A DNA stretch of 64,000 nt, taken from contig NZ_JBHUGH010000012.1 in NCBI RefSeq assembly GCF_042681825.1, positions 62,001 to 126,000 of the forward strand. The letters run 5' to 3'. Of this stretch, positions 1-8,058 are shown one piece after another. Made by a program: the position numbers and the translations under genes. The notes under the pieces are model-generated. The model was not told the origin of the DNA, did no database searches, and was given only the letters and a program-made list of their open reading frames with translations. Numbering within the stretch: position 1 is the first letter of the stretch; each line of letters opens with the position of its first letter. This DNA is from Halodurantibacterium flavum (lineage in GTDB: Bacteria; Pseudomonadota; Alphaproteobacteria; Rhodobacterales; Rhodobacteraceae).

Positions 1-146
1 AGCCCCTTTTGCGCCTGCCTATATACGCCGTGAGCCGGAATGGGCCGCCCGCAAGGGCACCGGACCGGAAGGAAGTTGGGATCGGAGGGCAGAAGCCGCA
101 ACTCGGGTCTGTCAGCCACATAATCGCCAAAGAAGAGGTGCATATC

Positions 147-2057
147 ATGGCCAAAGTCATCGGAATCGACCTCGGGACGACGAACTCCTGCGTTGCCATC
201 ATGGATGGGGCACAGCCGCGCGTGATCGAGAATTCCGAAGGGGCGCGCACGACGCCCTCTATCGTCGCATTCACCGACAGCGAGCGTCTTGTCGGTCAGC
301 CGGCCAAGCGTCAGGCTGTCACAAACCCCACCAACACGATCTTTGCGGTCAAGCGTCTCATCGGTCGCCGGTTCGACGACGCGGATCTTGCGAAGGACAA
401 AAAGAACACCCCCTATTCCATCGTGAACGGCGGCAACGGCGATGCCTGGGTCGAGGTGAAGGGCGAGAAATATTCGCCCAGCCAGATCTCTGCCTTCATC
501 CTGCAAAAGATGAAGGAAACTGCCGAAAGCTATCTGGGTGAAACCGTCACGCAGGCTGTCATCACCGTTCCTGCCTATTTCAACGACGCCCAGCGTCAGG
601 CCACCAAGGACGCGGGCAAGATCGCGGGGCTTGAGGTCCTGCGCATCATCAACGAACCGACGGCCGCCGCGCTGGCCTATGGGCTCGACAAGAAGGAAAC
701 CCGCACGATCGCGGTCTATGACCTTGGCGGCGGAACCTTCGACATCACCATCCTTGAAATCGACGACGGACTCTTTGAGGTGAAGTCGACCAACGGGGAC
801 ACCTTCCTCGGCGGTGAAGACTTCGATATGCGCATCGTCAGCTACCTGGCCGACGAGTTCAAGAAAGAGCATGGCGTCGATCTCACGCTCGACAAGATGG
901 CGCTGCAGCGGCTGAAAGAGGCTGCCGAGAAAGCCAAGATCGAGCTTTCGTCCAGCCAGCAGACCGAGATCAACCAGCCGTTCATCTCGATGGACAAGAA
1001 CACCGGGCAGCCGCTGCACATGGTCATGAAACTGACCCGCGCCAAGCTGGAATCCCTGGTTGCCGATCTCATCAAACGCTCGATGAAACCCTGTGAGGCC
1101 GCATTGAAGGATGCCGGTCTTTCCAAGGGCGATATCGACGAGGTGGTTCTGGTCGGCGGTATGACCCGGATGCCGAAGGTCGTCGAGGAAGTGACCAAAT
1201 TCTTCGGCAAGGAGCCGCACAAGGGCGTGAACCCCGATGAGGTGGTTGCGCTTGGTGCCGCGATCCAGGCCGGCGTGCTGCAGGGCGATGTCAAGGACGT
1301 GGTCCTGCTCGACGTGACCCCGCTGAGCCTCGGGATCGAGACGCTGGGCGGTGTGTTCACGCGCCTGATCGACCGCAACACCACGATCCCCACCAAGAAG
1401 TCCCAGGTCTTCTCGACCGCCGAGGACAACCAGAATGCGGTGACGATCCGCGTCTTCCAGGGTGAGCGTGAGATGGCGGCCGACAACAAGCTGCTGGGCC
1501 AGTTCAACCTTGAAGACATTCCGCCCGCCCCCCGCGGCATGCCGCAGATCGAGGTGACGTTCGACATCGACGCCAACGGCATCGTGTCGGTGAGCGCCAA
1601 GGACAAAGGCACCGGCAAGTCGCAGAACATCACCATTCAGGCGTCGGGCGGGCTGTCCGACGACGATATCGAGCGGATGGTGAAGGATGCCGAGGCCAAT
1701 GCCGAAGCCGACAAGCAGCGCCGCGAACTGGTCGAGACCCGCAACCAGGCCGAAAGCCTGATCCATTCGACCCGCAAGTCGATCGAGGAGCATGGCGACA
1801 AGGTCGATCCGTCTACGGTCGAGGCGATCGAGCTTGCCATCGGCGCACTGGAGGAAACCCTGCCGAACGACGATGTCGGCAAGATCAAGGGTGGCATCCA
1901 GAACGTGACCGAAGCCGCCATGCGTCTGGGTGAGGCCATCTACAAGGCGCAGCAGGAAGGCGCCGAAAGCGGTGGCGAAGACAATCCGCGCGGTGTCGAT
2001 GAGGACATCGTGGATGCCGACTTCGAGGATCTTGGCGAAGACAAGAAACGTTCGTGA
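147..2057 (+). CDS. dnaK: Molecular chaperone DnaK (Hsp70)
   Basis: ATP-dependent Hsp70 chaperone of the cytoplasm, working with DnaJ and GrpE. The 636-residue product has the phosphate-binding motif GIDLGTTNS at residues 6-14, the full nucleotide-binding and substrate-binding domains, and an acidic C-terminus (EDLGED). The reading frame is open back to position 9, but ATG 147 matches the family start and has the ribosome site AGAGG at 134-138. The gene is followed 68 bp later by dnaJ. An alphaproteobacterial heat-shock-like -10 (CCTATATA, 18-25) lies upstream; its -35 would fall outside the window, so regulation is only suggested. Confidence 0.98.
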   Translation: MAKVIGIDLGTTNSCVAIMDGAQPRVIENSEGARTTPSIVAFTDSERLVGQPAKRQAVTNPTNTIFAVKRLIGRRFDDADLAKDKKNTPYSIVNGGNGDAWVEVKGEKYSPSQISAFILQKMKETAESYLGETVTQAVITVPAYFNDAQRQATKDAGKIAGLEVLRIINEPTAAALAYGLDKKETRTIAVYDLGGGTFDITILEIDDGLFEVKSTNGDTFLGGEDFDMRIVSYLADEFKKEHGVDLTLDKMALQRLKEAAEKAKIELSSSQQTEINQPFISMDKNTGQPLHMVMKLTRAKLESLVADLIKRSMKPCEAALKDAGLSKGDIDEVVLVGGMTRMPKVVEEVTKFFGKEPHKGVNPDEVVALGAAIQAGVLQGDVKDVVLLDVTPLSLGIETLGGVFTRLIDRNTTIPTKKSQVFSTAEDNQNAVTIRVFQGEREMAADNKLLGQFNLEDIPPAPRGMPQIEVTFDIDANGIVSVSAKDKGTGKSQNITIQASGGLSDDDIERMVKDAEANAEADKQRRELVETRNQAESLIHSTRKSIEEHGDKVDPSTVEAIELAIGALEETLPNDDVGKIKGGIQNVTEAAMRLGEAIYKAQQEGAESGGEDNPRGVDEDIVDADFEDLGEDKKRS

Positions 2058-2074
2058 CAGCGAACTGAACCGGG

Positions 2075-2102
2075 AAAGCCGGCCTGCTGTCGGGCCGGCT
2101 TT
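2075..2102 (+). terminator. Hairpin between dnaK and dnaJ (attenuator-like)
   Basis: AAAGCCGGCC (2075-2084) and GGCCGGCTTT (2093-2102) form a perfect 10-bp stem with an 8-nt loop, 17 bp after the dnaK stop. No U-run follows (CGCGTTGC), so complete termination is unlikely. It may reduce read-through into dnaJ or protect the dnaK mRNA 3' end, which would give more DnaK than DnaJ. Confidence 0.6.
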
Positions 2103-2125
2103 CGCGTTGCGGGGAAGGGCCATCC

Positions 2126-3277
2126 ATGGCGAAGAAAGATTTTTACGAGGTGCTCGGCGTCTCCCGCGGCGCCTCGGCCGAAGAGATCAAGAAAGCCTAT
2201 CGCGCCAAGGCAAAAGAACTGCACCCCGACCGGAACGCCGACGATCCGGGCTGCGAGGCGCGGTTCAAGGAAGTCAACGAAGCCTATGACGTTCTGAAAG
2301 ACCCCGAACGCAAGGCCGCCTATGACCGCTTTGGTCATGCCGCCTTTGACGGCGGCATGGGGGGCGGTCCGCGCGGGCAGGGTGCCTATGCCCATGGGCA
2401 GGGCGACTTCGCCTCGGCCTTTTCGGACGTCTTCGAGGATCTGTTCGGCGACTTCATGGGCGGCCAGCGGGCAGGCGGGCGGCAACGTGCCGCGCGCGGG
2501 TCTGACCTGCGCTACAATCTGCGCATCACGCTGGAAGAAGCGTATAACGGCGTGCAAAAGACGATCACCGTCCCGGCCTCGACCGCCTGCGACACCTGCA
2601 ACGGCACGGGCGCCGAGGGTGGCGCAGAACCCGTGACCTGCCCCACCTGTTCGGGAATGGGCAAGGTCCGCGCACAGCAGGGCTTCTTTACCGTCGAACG
2701 CACCTGCCCGACCTGTGGCGGCATCGGCCAGATCATCAAGAACCCGTGCAAGGTTTGCGGCGGCGCGGGCCGGATCGAGAAAGAGCGCGCCCTTTCCGTG
2801 AACATCCCCGCCGGTGTCGAGACCGGCACGCGCATCCGTCTTTCGGGCGAGGGTGAGGCCGGAATGCGCGGCGGCCCGTCCGGAGATCTTTATATCTTCA
2901 TCGAGGTGCGGGAACATACGCTCTTTCAGCGCGACGGAATAAGCCTCTTCTGCCGGGTTCCGGTCAGCATGACGGCCGCAGCCCTTGGCGGAGAGGTCGA
3001 GGTCCCCACGATCGACGGCGGTCGCAGCCGCGTCAAGGTGCCCGCCGGCAGCCAGACCGGCAAGCAGATGCGCCTGCGCGGCAAGGGGATGCCCGCCCTC
3101 CGTGGCGGCAGCTATGGGGACATGCTGATCGAACTGGCGGTCGAAACCCCCGTTAATCTCACCGCGCGGCAAAAGGAAATCCTGCGCGAGTTCGAAAAGC
3201 TGAGCGAGGACAACAATCCCGAAGGCTCCAGCTTCTTTTCCAAGGTGCGCAGCTTCTGGGACGGGATGAAAGGCTGA
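2126..3277 (+). CDS. dnaJ: Chaperone protein DnaJ (Hsp40)
   Basis: Co-chaperone that stimulates the DnaK ATPase and delivers clients. The 383-residue protein has a J domain with HPD at residues 33-35, a Gly/Phe-rich linker, four CxxCxGxG zinc motifs (CDTCNGTG, CPTCSGMG, CPTCGGIG, CKVCGGAG), then the C-terminal substrate-binding domains. It is therefore a full type I DnaJ. A GGGGAAGGG ribosome site precedes ATG 2126. It lies directly behind dnaK, the usual order in this class. Confidence 0.98.
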   Translation: MAKKDFYEVLGVSRGASAEEIKKAYRAKAKELHPDRNADDPGCEARFKEVNEAYDVLKDPERKAAYDRFGHAAFDGGMGGGPRGQGAYAHGQGDFASAFSDVFEDLFGDFMGGQRAGGRQRAARGSDLRYNLRITLEEAYNGVQKTITVPASTACDTCNGTGAEGGAEPVTCPTCSGMGKVRAQQGFFTVERTCPTCGGIGQIIKNPCKVCGGAGRIEKERALSVNIPAGVETGTRIRLSGEGEAGMRGGPSGDLYIFIEVREHTLFQRDGISLFCRVPVSMTAAALGGEVEVPTIDGGRSRVKVPAGSQTGKQMRLRGKGMPALRGGSYGDMLIELAVETPVNLTARQKEILREFEKLSEDNNPEGSSFFSKVRSFWDGMKG

Positions 3278-3306
3278 CGTTTTGCGGCCCGGACATCCGG
3301 GCTGCA

Positions 3307-3321
3307 TTAACCGTTCCTTTA
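3307..3321 (+). promoter_or_regulatory. CtrA-like box upstream of radC
   Basis: TTAA (3307-3310), 7 bp, then TTTA (3318-3321), which reads as the direct repeat TTAACCG / TTTACCG. It sits 24 bp before the radC start. This resembles the alphaproteobacterial CtrA consensus TTAA-N7-TTAA with one mismatch. Binding is an inference. Confidence 0.35.
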
Positions 3322-3344
3322 CCGTCCTCTGCAAGTCTGGCCGC

Positions 3345-4109
3345 ATGAGCCAGAACCATTCTTTCCAGGAAGCCCCCATACCTCTGTTCGAGGTGGACCC
3401 GGATGAAGCCGCGCCGGAACCCTTGGGCGCGCGGCTTCCGTCCTATATCCGGGACCACAGGAAAAGGCTGCGCACCCGCTTCATGGAAGGCGGCGCGCAG
3501 GCAATGCCTGACTATGAGCTTCTGGAGCTTGTGCTGTTCCGGGCGATCCCCCGGCAGGACGTCAAGCCGCTGGCACGGCAACTGCTCGACACGTTCGGCG
3601 ATTTCAACCGCGTCCTGTCTGCCGCCCCTGCGCGCCTTCTGGCCGTTCCGGGCGTGGGTGAGGCGGTCGTCCAGGAACTGAAGATCGTCGAGGCGGCGGC
3701 CCATCGCCTTGCCCGGGCGAAGGTGATGAAACAGCCGGTTCTGTCCAGCTGGTCCGCCCTGCTCGACTACTGCCACACAGCCATGGCGCACCGGGAGACG
3801 GAGCAGTTCCGGGTTCTCTATCTCGACCGCAAGAACACGCTCATCGCGGATGAGGAACAGGCCCGCGGCACCGTAGACCATGTTCCGGTCTACCCGCGCG
3901 AGGTGGTGAAACGCGCGCTGGAGGTGAACGCCTCGGCCTTCATCCTCGTCCACAACCACCCTTCCGGCGATCCCACCCCGTCGCAGGCGGATATCACCAT
4001 GACCATGCAGATCCAAGACGCCGCGCAGGCACTTGGCCTGACGCTGCACGACCATCTCATCATCGGGAAGGAGCGGGAACTGAGCTTTCGGTCGCAGGGC
4101 TATCTGTAG
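3345..4109 (+). CDS. radC: RadC family JAB/JAMM domain protein
   Basis: The 254-residue protein has a helix-hairpin-helix segment (VPGVGE, residues 101-106) followed by a JAMM metalloprotease-like domain with HNHPSGD at 203-209 and a downstream Asp. This matches the RadC/DUF2466 family, whose DNA-repair role is unproven; in several bacteria it is induced with competence or SOS genes. ATG 3345 was preferred because upstream codons in the open frame do not resemble the family; the ribosome site is weak. It converges on secA across a 214-bp spacer. A CtrA-like box lies just upstream. Confidence 0.93.
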   Translation: MSQNHSFQEAPIPLFEVDPDEAAPEPLGARLPSYIRDHRKRLRTRFMEGGAQAMPDYELLELVLFRAIPRQDVKPLARQLLDTFGDFNRVLSAAPARLLAVPGVGEAVVQELKIVEAAAHRLARAKVMKQPVLSSWSALLDYCHTAMAHRETEQFRVLYLDRKNTLIADEEQARGTVDHVPVYPREVVKRALEVNASAFILVHNHPSGDPTPSQADITMTMQIQDAAQALGLTLHDHLIIGKERELSFRSQGYL

Positions 4110-4257
4110 CGGACCCACGCCGAGATCATGATCGGTGTTGCCGCTCTGAGGCCCAACCGCGAGGGTCTCCATCCATATTGCCCAAGGGATGCGCGGCACT
4201 CACACCTGACATAGCGTTGATGAGGAGCGCGCGCCCCGCCTTCCTGCCGTTGTCACG

Positions 4258-4281
4258 CAAGTCAACTTGCTCAACGTTGAG
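4258..4281. repeat. Two adjacent short palindromes between radC and secA
   Basis: CAAGT-CA-ACTTG (4258-4269) is followed at once by the perfect 12-bp palindrome CTCAACGTTGAG (4270-4281). They lie in the 214-bp convergent spacer 4110-4323, which otherwise shows no gene or canonical U-tailed terminator. They are about 42 bp beyond the secA stop. Function unknown; possibly mRNA 3' end structure or a protein site. Confidence 0.4.
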
Positions 4282-4323
4282 ACAATACCGTGCGGTCCTT
4301 CAACGCCCCCGCCCGAGGCCCCG

Positions 4324-7020
4324 TCAGGCAAACCTTCCATGGCAATGCTTGAACTTCTGGCCGGATCCGCAGGGGCAGGGGTCGTTGCGGCCCGGGTTCC
4401 CCCATGTTGCCGGGTCCGCCTCATCGAAACCCTCAACCAGCGGCGCGGGTGCATCTGACGGCTCGGGTGCCTTGGCGGCGCGGGACAGGGCGGCTTGCTG
4501 CGCGGCGATCTGGCGCAGCATCGTTTCCTGCTCTTCCTTGGTCAGGGGACGGATCTGGCCCAGCCGCTGCGTCACATCCACACGCAGGCTGTTCAACATG
4601 CTCTCGAACAGCGTGAATGCCTCGGTCTTGTATTCGTTCAGCGGATCGCGCTGCGCATAGCCTCGGAAACCAACGACCGAGCGCAGATGCTCCAGCGTCA
4701 GAAGATGTTCGCGCCACTTGCCGTCGATCGTCTGAAGAAGCAGCTGCTTTTCAATGTTGCGCATCGTCTCCGGGCCGAACTTTGCGGTCTTGTCGGCCAT
4801 GAGTTCGTCAGAGGCTGCATAAAGCCGTTCGCGCACCGTATCCTGATCGACGCCTTCCTCTTCGGCCCAGCCGAGCACGGGAAGATCGAGCCCCAGACGC
4901 TCGCCAATGGCGGCCTGCAGGCTCTCCATCTCCCATTGGTCGGCATAGCTGCGGGGCGGCAGATGCAGGTCCACCAGATCGTCGATGACCTGATGGCGCA
5001 TGTCCTGCACCATTTCCGAAAGATCCTCGGCCTCCATGATTTCGAGGCGCTGCGCAAAGATCACCTTGCGCTGGTCGTTCATCACGTCGTCGAATTTCAG
5101 AAGCTGCTTGCGGATGTCAAAGTTGCGCGCCTCGACCTTGGCCTGCGCCTTTTCCAGGGACTTGTTGACCCAAGGGTGTACAATCGCCTCACCCTCCTTC
5201 ATGCCGAGCGTCGACAGAACCTTGTCGAGCCGGTCCGACCCGAAGATGCGCATCAGGTCATCTTCGAGCGACAGGAAGAAGGACGACCGGCCCGGGTCCC
5301 CCTGACGGCCCGACCGGCCGCGCAGCTGGTTGTCGATACGGCGGCTTTCATGCCGTTCCGTCGCCAGAACATAAAGCCCCCCGGCGGCAAGCACCTTCTG
5401 CTTTTCCTCTGCGACCTCGGCTTCGACACGCGCCCGCAACTCGTCCGGATGGGCGTCCGGATTTTCGTCGAGGGCCTGCATGACCTTCATCTCGACATTG
5501 CCGCCAAGCTGAATGTCGGTCCCCCGGCCGGCCATGTTGGTTGCGATGGTCACCGCGCCCAGCCGCCCTGCATCCGCAACGATCTGCGCCTCTTGTTCAT
5601 GCTGGCGCGCGTTGAGCACGTTATGGGCGATGCCGTCCTTCTTGAGGAGATCGGACAGGAACTCGGACTTCTCGATCGAGGTGGTGCCGACCAGGATGGG
5701 CTGGCCCTTGGCATTCGCTTCCTTGATCGCTTCGACGATCCCGTCGAACTTTTCGCGCGCCGTGCGATAGACCTGGTCATGTTCGTCGATCCGCTGCACG
5801 GGACGGTTCGTCGGCACCTCCACCACGCCCAGCTTGTAGATCTCCATGAACTCTTCGGCTTCGGTCGCGGCCGTCCCCGTCATCCCGCCCAGCTTTTCGT
5901 AGAGCCGGAAGTAGTTCTGGAACGTCACCGAGGCGAGCGTCACGTTCTCCGGCTGGATCTGTGCGCCTTCCTTGGCCTCGATCGCCTGATGAAGACCATC
6001 CGACAGGCGGCGTCCCTTCATCATCCGGCCGGTGAATTCGTCGATCAGGACGACTTCGCCCTCGCGGACGATGTAATCCTTGTCGCGGGTATAGAGCTTG
6101 TGCGCCCGAAGCGCCTGCGTGACATGGTGAACGAGGGTCGTGCTTTCGGGATCATAGAGCGACTGGCCTTCCGGCAAGAGCCCCGCCACGCGAAGCCGCT
6201 CCTCGATGAAGTCGTTCCCTTCGTCGGTATAGGTGACGGTCCGGGTCTTTTCGTCGAGCGTGAAATGATCTTCGGTGATGCCGGGGATGATCGCGTCGAT
6301 CTTTACGTAAAGCTCCGACCGGTCCTGAGACGGACCCGAGATGATCAGGGGTGTCCGCGCCTCGTCGATCAGGATGCTGTCCACCTCGTCGACGATGGCA
6401 AAGAAATGGCCGCGCTGCGCCATCTCGTCCAGCGACGATTTCATGTTGTCGCGCAGATAGTCGAACCCGAGCTCGTTGTTCGTCGCATAGGTGATGTCGG
6501 CGCGATAAGCGGCGCGCTTTTCGTCTTCCGGCTGGAAGGGGTAGACGACGCCGGTGGTCAGGCCAAGCTGCGCGTAGACCTTGCTCATCCAGTCGGCATC
6601 GCGCTTGGCAAGATAGTCGTTCACCGTCACGACATGCACGCCCTTGCCGGCCAGCGCGTTCAGATAGGCCGGGAAGGTCGCGACCAGCGTCTTGCCCTCG
6701 CCCGTCTTCATCTCGGCGATATTGCCCTGATGCAGGAAGATCCCGCCCATGAGCTGCACGTCGAACGCCCGGAGGCCAAGCGCCCTGCGCGCACCTTCAC
6801 GGCAGTTGGCGAATGCCTCGGGCAAAAGATCGTCCAGCGTCTCGCCCTGGGCAAAGCGGGACTTGAACTCCGCCGTCTTTTCCTTGAGGCCGTCATCGGA
6901 CAGGGCCTTGAACTCTGCCTCCAGATCGTTGATCCGTGCGACCAGCGGGCGGGTCGTCTTGACCTTGCGATCATTCGGGGTGCCAAAGACCTTTTTGGCG
7001 ATAGTTCCGAGACCCAGCAT
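4324..7020 (-). CDS. secA: Preprotein translocase ATPase SecA
   Basis: Motor ATPase that drives proteins through SecYEG. The 898-residue product has the N-terminal SecA signature, Walker A (GEGKT near residue 107), DEAD-like helicase motifs, the preprotein cross-linking region, and the C-terminal zinc motif CPCGSGQKFKHCHG that binds SecB or ribosomes. ATG 7020 (MLGLGTIAKK) was chosen because it follows a GGAGA ribosome site; the frame is open 28 codons further. It is divergent from the parvulin isomerase gene, a sensible pairing because secreted proteins need periplasmic folding. Confidence 0.98.
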   Translation of the reverse strand: MLGLGTIAKKVFGTPNDRKVKTTRPLVARINDLEAEFKALSDDGLKEKTAEFKSRFAQGETLDDLLPEAFANCREGARRALGLRAFDVQLMGGIFLHQGNIAEMKTGEGKTLVATFPAYLNALAGKGVHVVTVNDYLAKRDADWMSKVYAQLGLTTGVVYPFQPEDEKRAAYRADITYATNNELGFDYLRDNMKSSLDEMAQRGHFFAIVDEVDSILIDEARTPLIISGPSQDRSELYVKIDAIIPGITEDHFTLDEKTRTVTYTDEGNDFIEERLRVAGLLPEGQSLYDPESTTLVHHVTQALRAHKLYTRDKDYIVREGEVVLIDEFTGRMMKGRRLSDGLHQAIEAKEGAQIQPENVTLASVTFQNYFRLYEKLGGMTGTAATEAEEFMEIYKLGVVEVPTNRPVQRIDEHDQVYRTAREKFDGIVEAIKEANAKGQPILVGTTSIEKSEFLSDLLKKDGIAHNVLNARQHEQEAQIVADAGRLGAVTIATNMAGRGTDIQLGGNVEMKVMQALDENPDAHPDELRARVEAEVAEEKQKVLAAGGLYVLATERHESRRIDNQLRGRSGRQGDPGRSSFFLSLEDDLMRIFGSDRLDKVLSTLGMKEGEAIVHPWVNKSLEKAQAKVEARNFDIRKQLLKFDDVMNDQRKVIFAQRLEIMEAEDLSEMVQDMRHQVIDDLVDLHLPPRSYADQWEMESLQAAIGERLGLDLPVLGWAEEEGVDQDTVRERLYAASDELMADKTAKFGPETMRNIEKQLLLQTIDGKWREHLLTLEHLRSVVGFRGYAQRDPLNEYKTEAFTLFESMLNSLRVDVTQRLGQIRPLTKEEQETMLRQIAAQQAALSRAAKAPEPSDAPAPLVEGFDEADPATWGNPGRNDPCPCGSGQKFKHCHGRFA

Positions 7021-7203
7021 GTTTTCTCCGCATGGCGTCGTTTGACAGGATCGTGTGGCGCTTTGCCTTGCCGCCCCCGCCAGCCCGCCGTAGAAGTGCT
7101 GCAAACGCAGGGCGGCCCGGCCGAGATGTCCTTCGGCGATGTAAGGGTCAGCCCGCAGAGTGTCAACGTCGCGGGTGCCGCGGCCTCATGCAGGAGTGTC
7201 AAT

Positions 7204-8040
7204 ATGTCGAAACCCGCAAGCCTCTGGCTCGGCTCTGCCGTCGCGCTCGCGCTCGCGCTGCCGGCGATGGCCCAGGATGCGGACACGGTGGTCGCCACCG
7301 TGAACGGGACCGACATCACGCTGGGCGAGATGATCGTTCTGCGCGAACAACTACCCGAACAATATCAAAGCCTGCCGGACGAACTGCTGTTCGAGGGCAT
7401 CCTCGACCAGCTGATCCAGCAGACCGCCCTTGCGCAATCGCTTGAGGGCGAGCTTTCGCGCCGCGACGAGATCGCCATCGAGAACGAGCGCCGCGCCTAT
7501 ATCGCAAGCGTCGTCCTGTCGCAGAGCGCCGAAGAGGCCATCAGCGACGAGGCCCTGCAGGCTGCCTATGAGGAACGTTTCGCCGGGGCTGAACCCTCGC
7601 AGGAATACAACGCCTCGCATATCCTTGTCGAAACCGAGGAAGAGGCGCAGGCGCTGCGGCAAGAGCTTGATGAAGGTGCCGATTTCGCCGAGCTCGCGCG
7701 GACCCATTCGCAGGATGGCGCGGCGCAGGGTGGCGGAGCCCTCGGGTGGTTCGGCCCCGGCATGATGGTGCAGCCCTTTGAGGACGCCGTGACGGCGCTT
7801 GAGGTCGGCGAGATCTCTGACCCGATCGAGACGCAGTTCGGCTGGCATCTCGTGCTGCTGAACGAAACCCGCCTGGCCGAGGCGCCCTCGCTCGATGAGG
7901 TGCGGTCCGAGCTTGCCGTCCAGCTTCAGAACGAGGCGGTCCAGAACCGCATCGCCGAGGCCACCGGAAATGCCGAGATCGCCCGCAATGACGAAGGGAT
8001 TGACCCGGCGGTCCTTCGCGATCAGATGTTGCTCGACTGA
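7204..8040 (+). CDS. Periplasmic parvulin-type peptidyl-prolyl isomerase
   Basis: The 278-residue precursor begins with a signal peptide cut after PAMA|QDAD, then a SurA/PrsA-like N-terminal helical region and a rotamase (PpiC) domain at about residues 135-235, marked by ASHILVETEEEA, HSQDGAAQGGGALGWF and FGWHLV. It should assist folding of exported proteins in the periplasm. ATG 7204 has the ribosome site CAGGAG. The same frame is open for 900 codons upstream across secA, but that part is an antisense artefact. It may be co-transcribed with argJ, 18 bp downstream. Confidence 0.93.
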   Translation: MSKPASLWLGSAVALALALPAMAQDADTVVATVNGTDITLGEMIVLREQLPEQYQSLPDELLFEGILDQLIQQTALAQSLEGELSRRDEIAIENERRAYIASVVLSQSAEEAISDEALQAAYEERFAGAEPSQEYNASHILVETEEEAQALRQELDEGADFAELARTHSQDGAAQGGGALGWFGPGMMVQPFEDAVTALEVGEISDPIETQFGWHLVLLNETRLAEAPSLDEVRSELAVQLQNEAVQNRIAEATGNAEIARNDEGIDPAVLRDQMLLD

Positions 8041-8058
8041 GCCGATCGGGGGGACGGA

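Noticed and set aside
4495..8040. A 1181-codon plus-strand open frame running across the secA gene
   Set aside because: Its first 900 codons are antisense to secA and do not resemble any protein; only the last 279 codons (from 7204) are a real gene. Long antisense frames are normal in GC-rich DNA.
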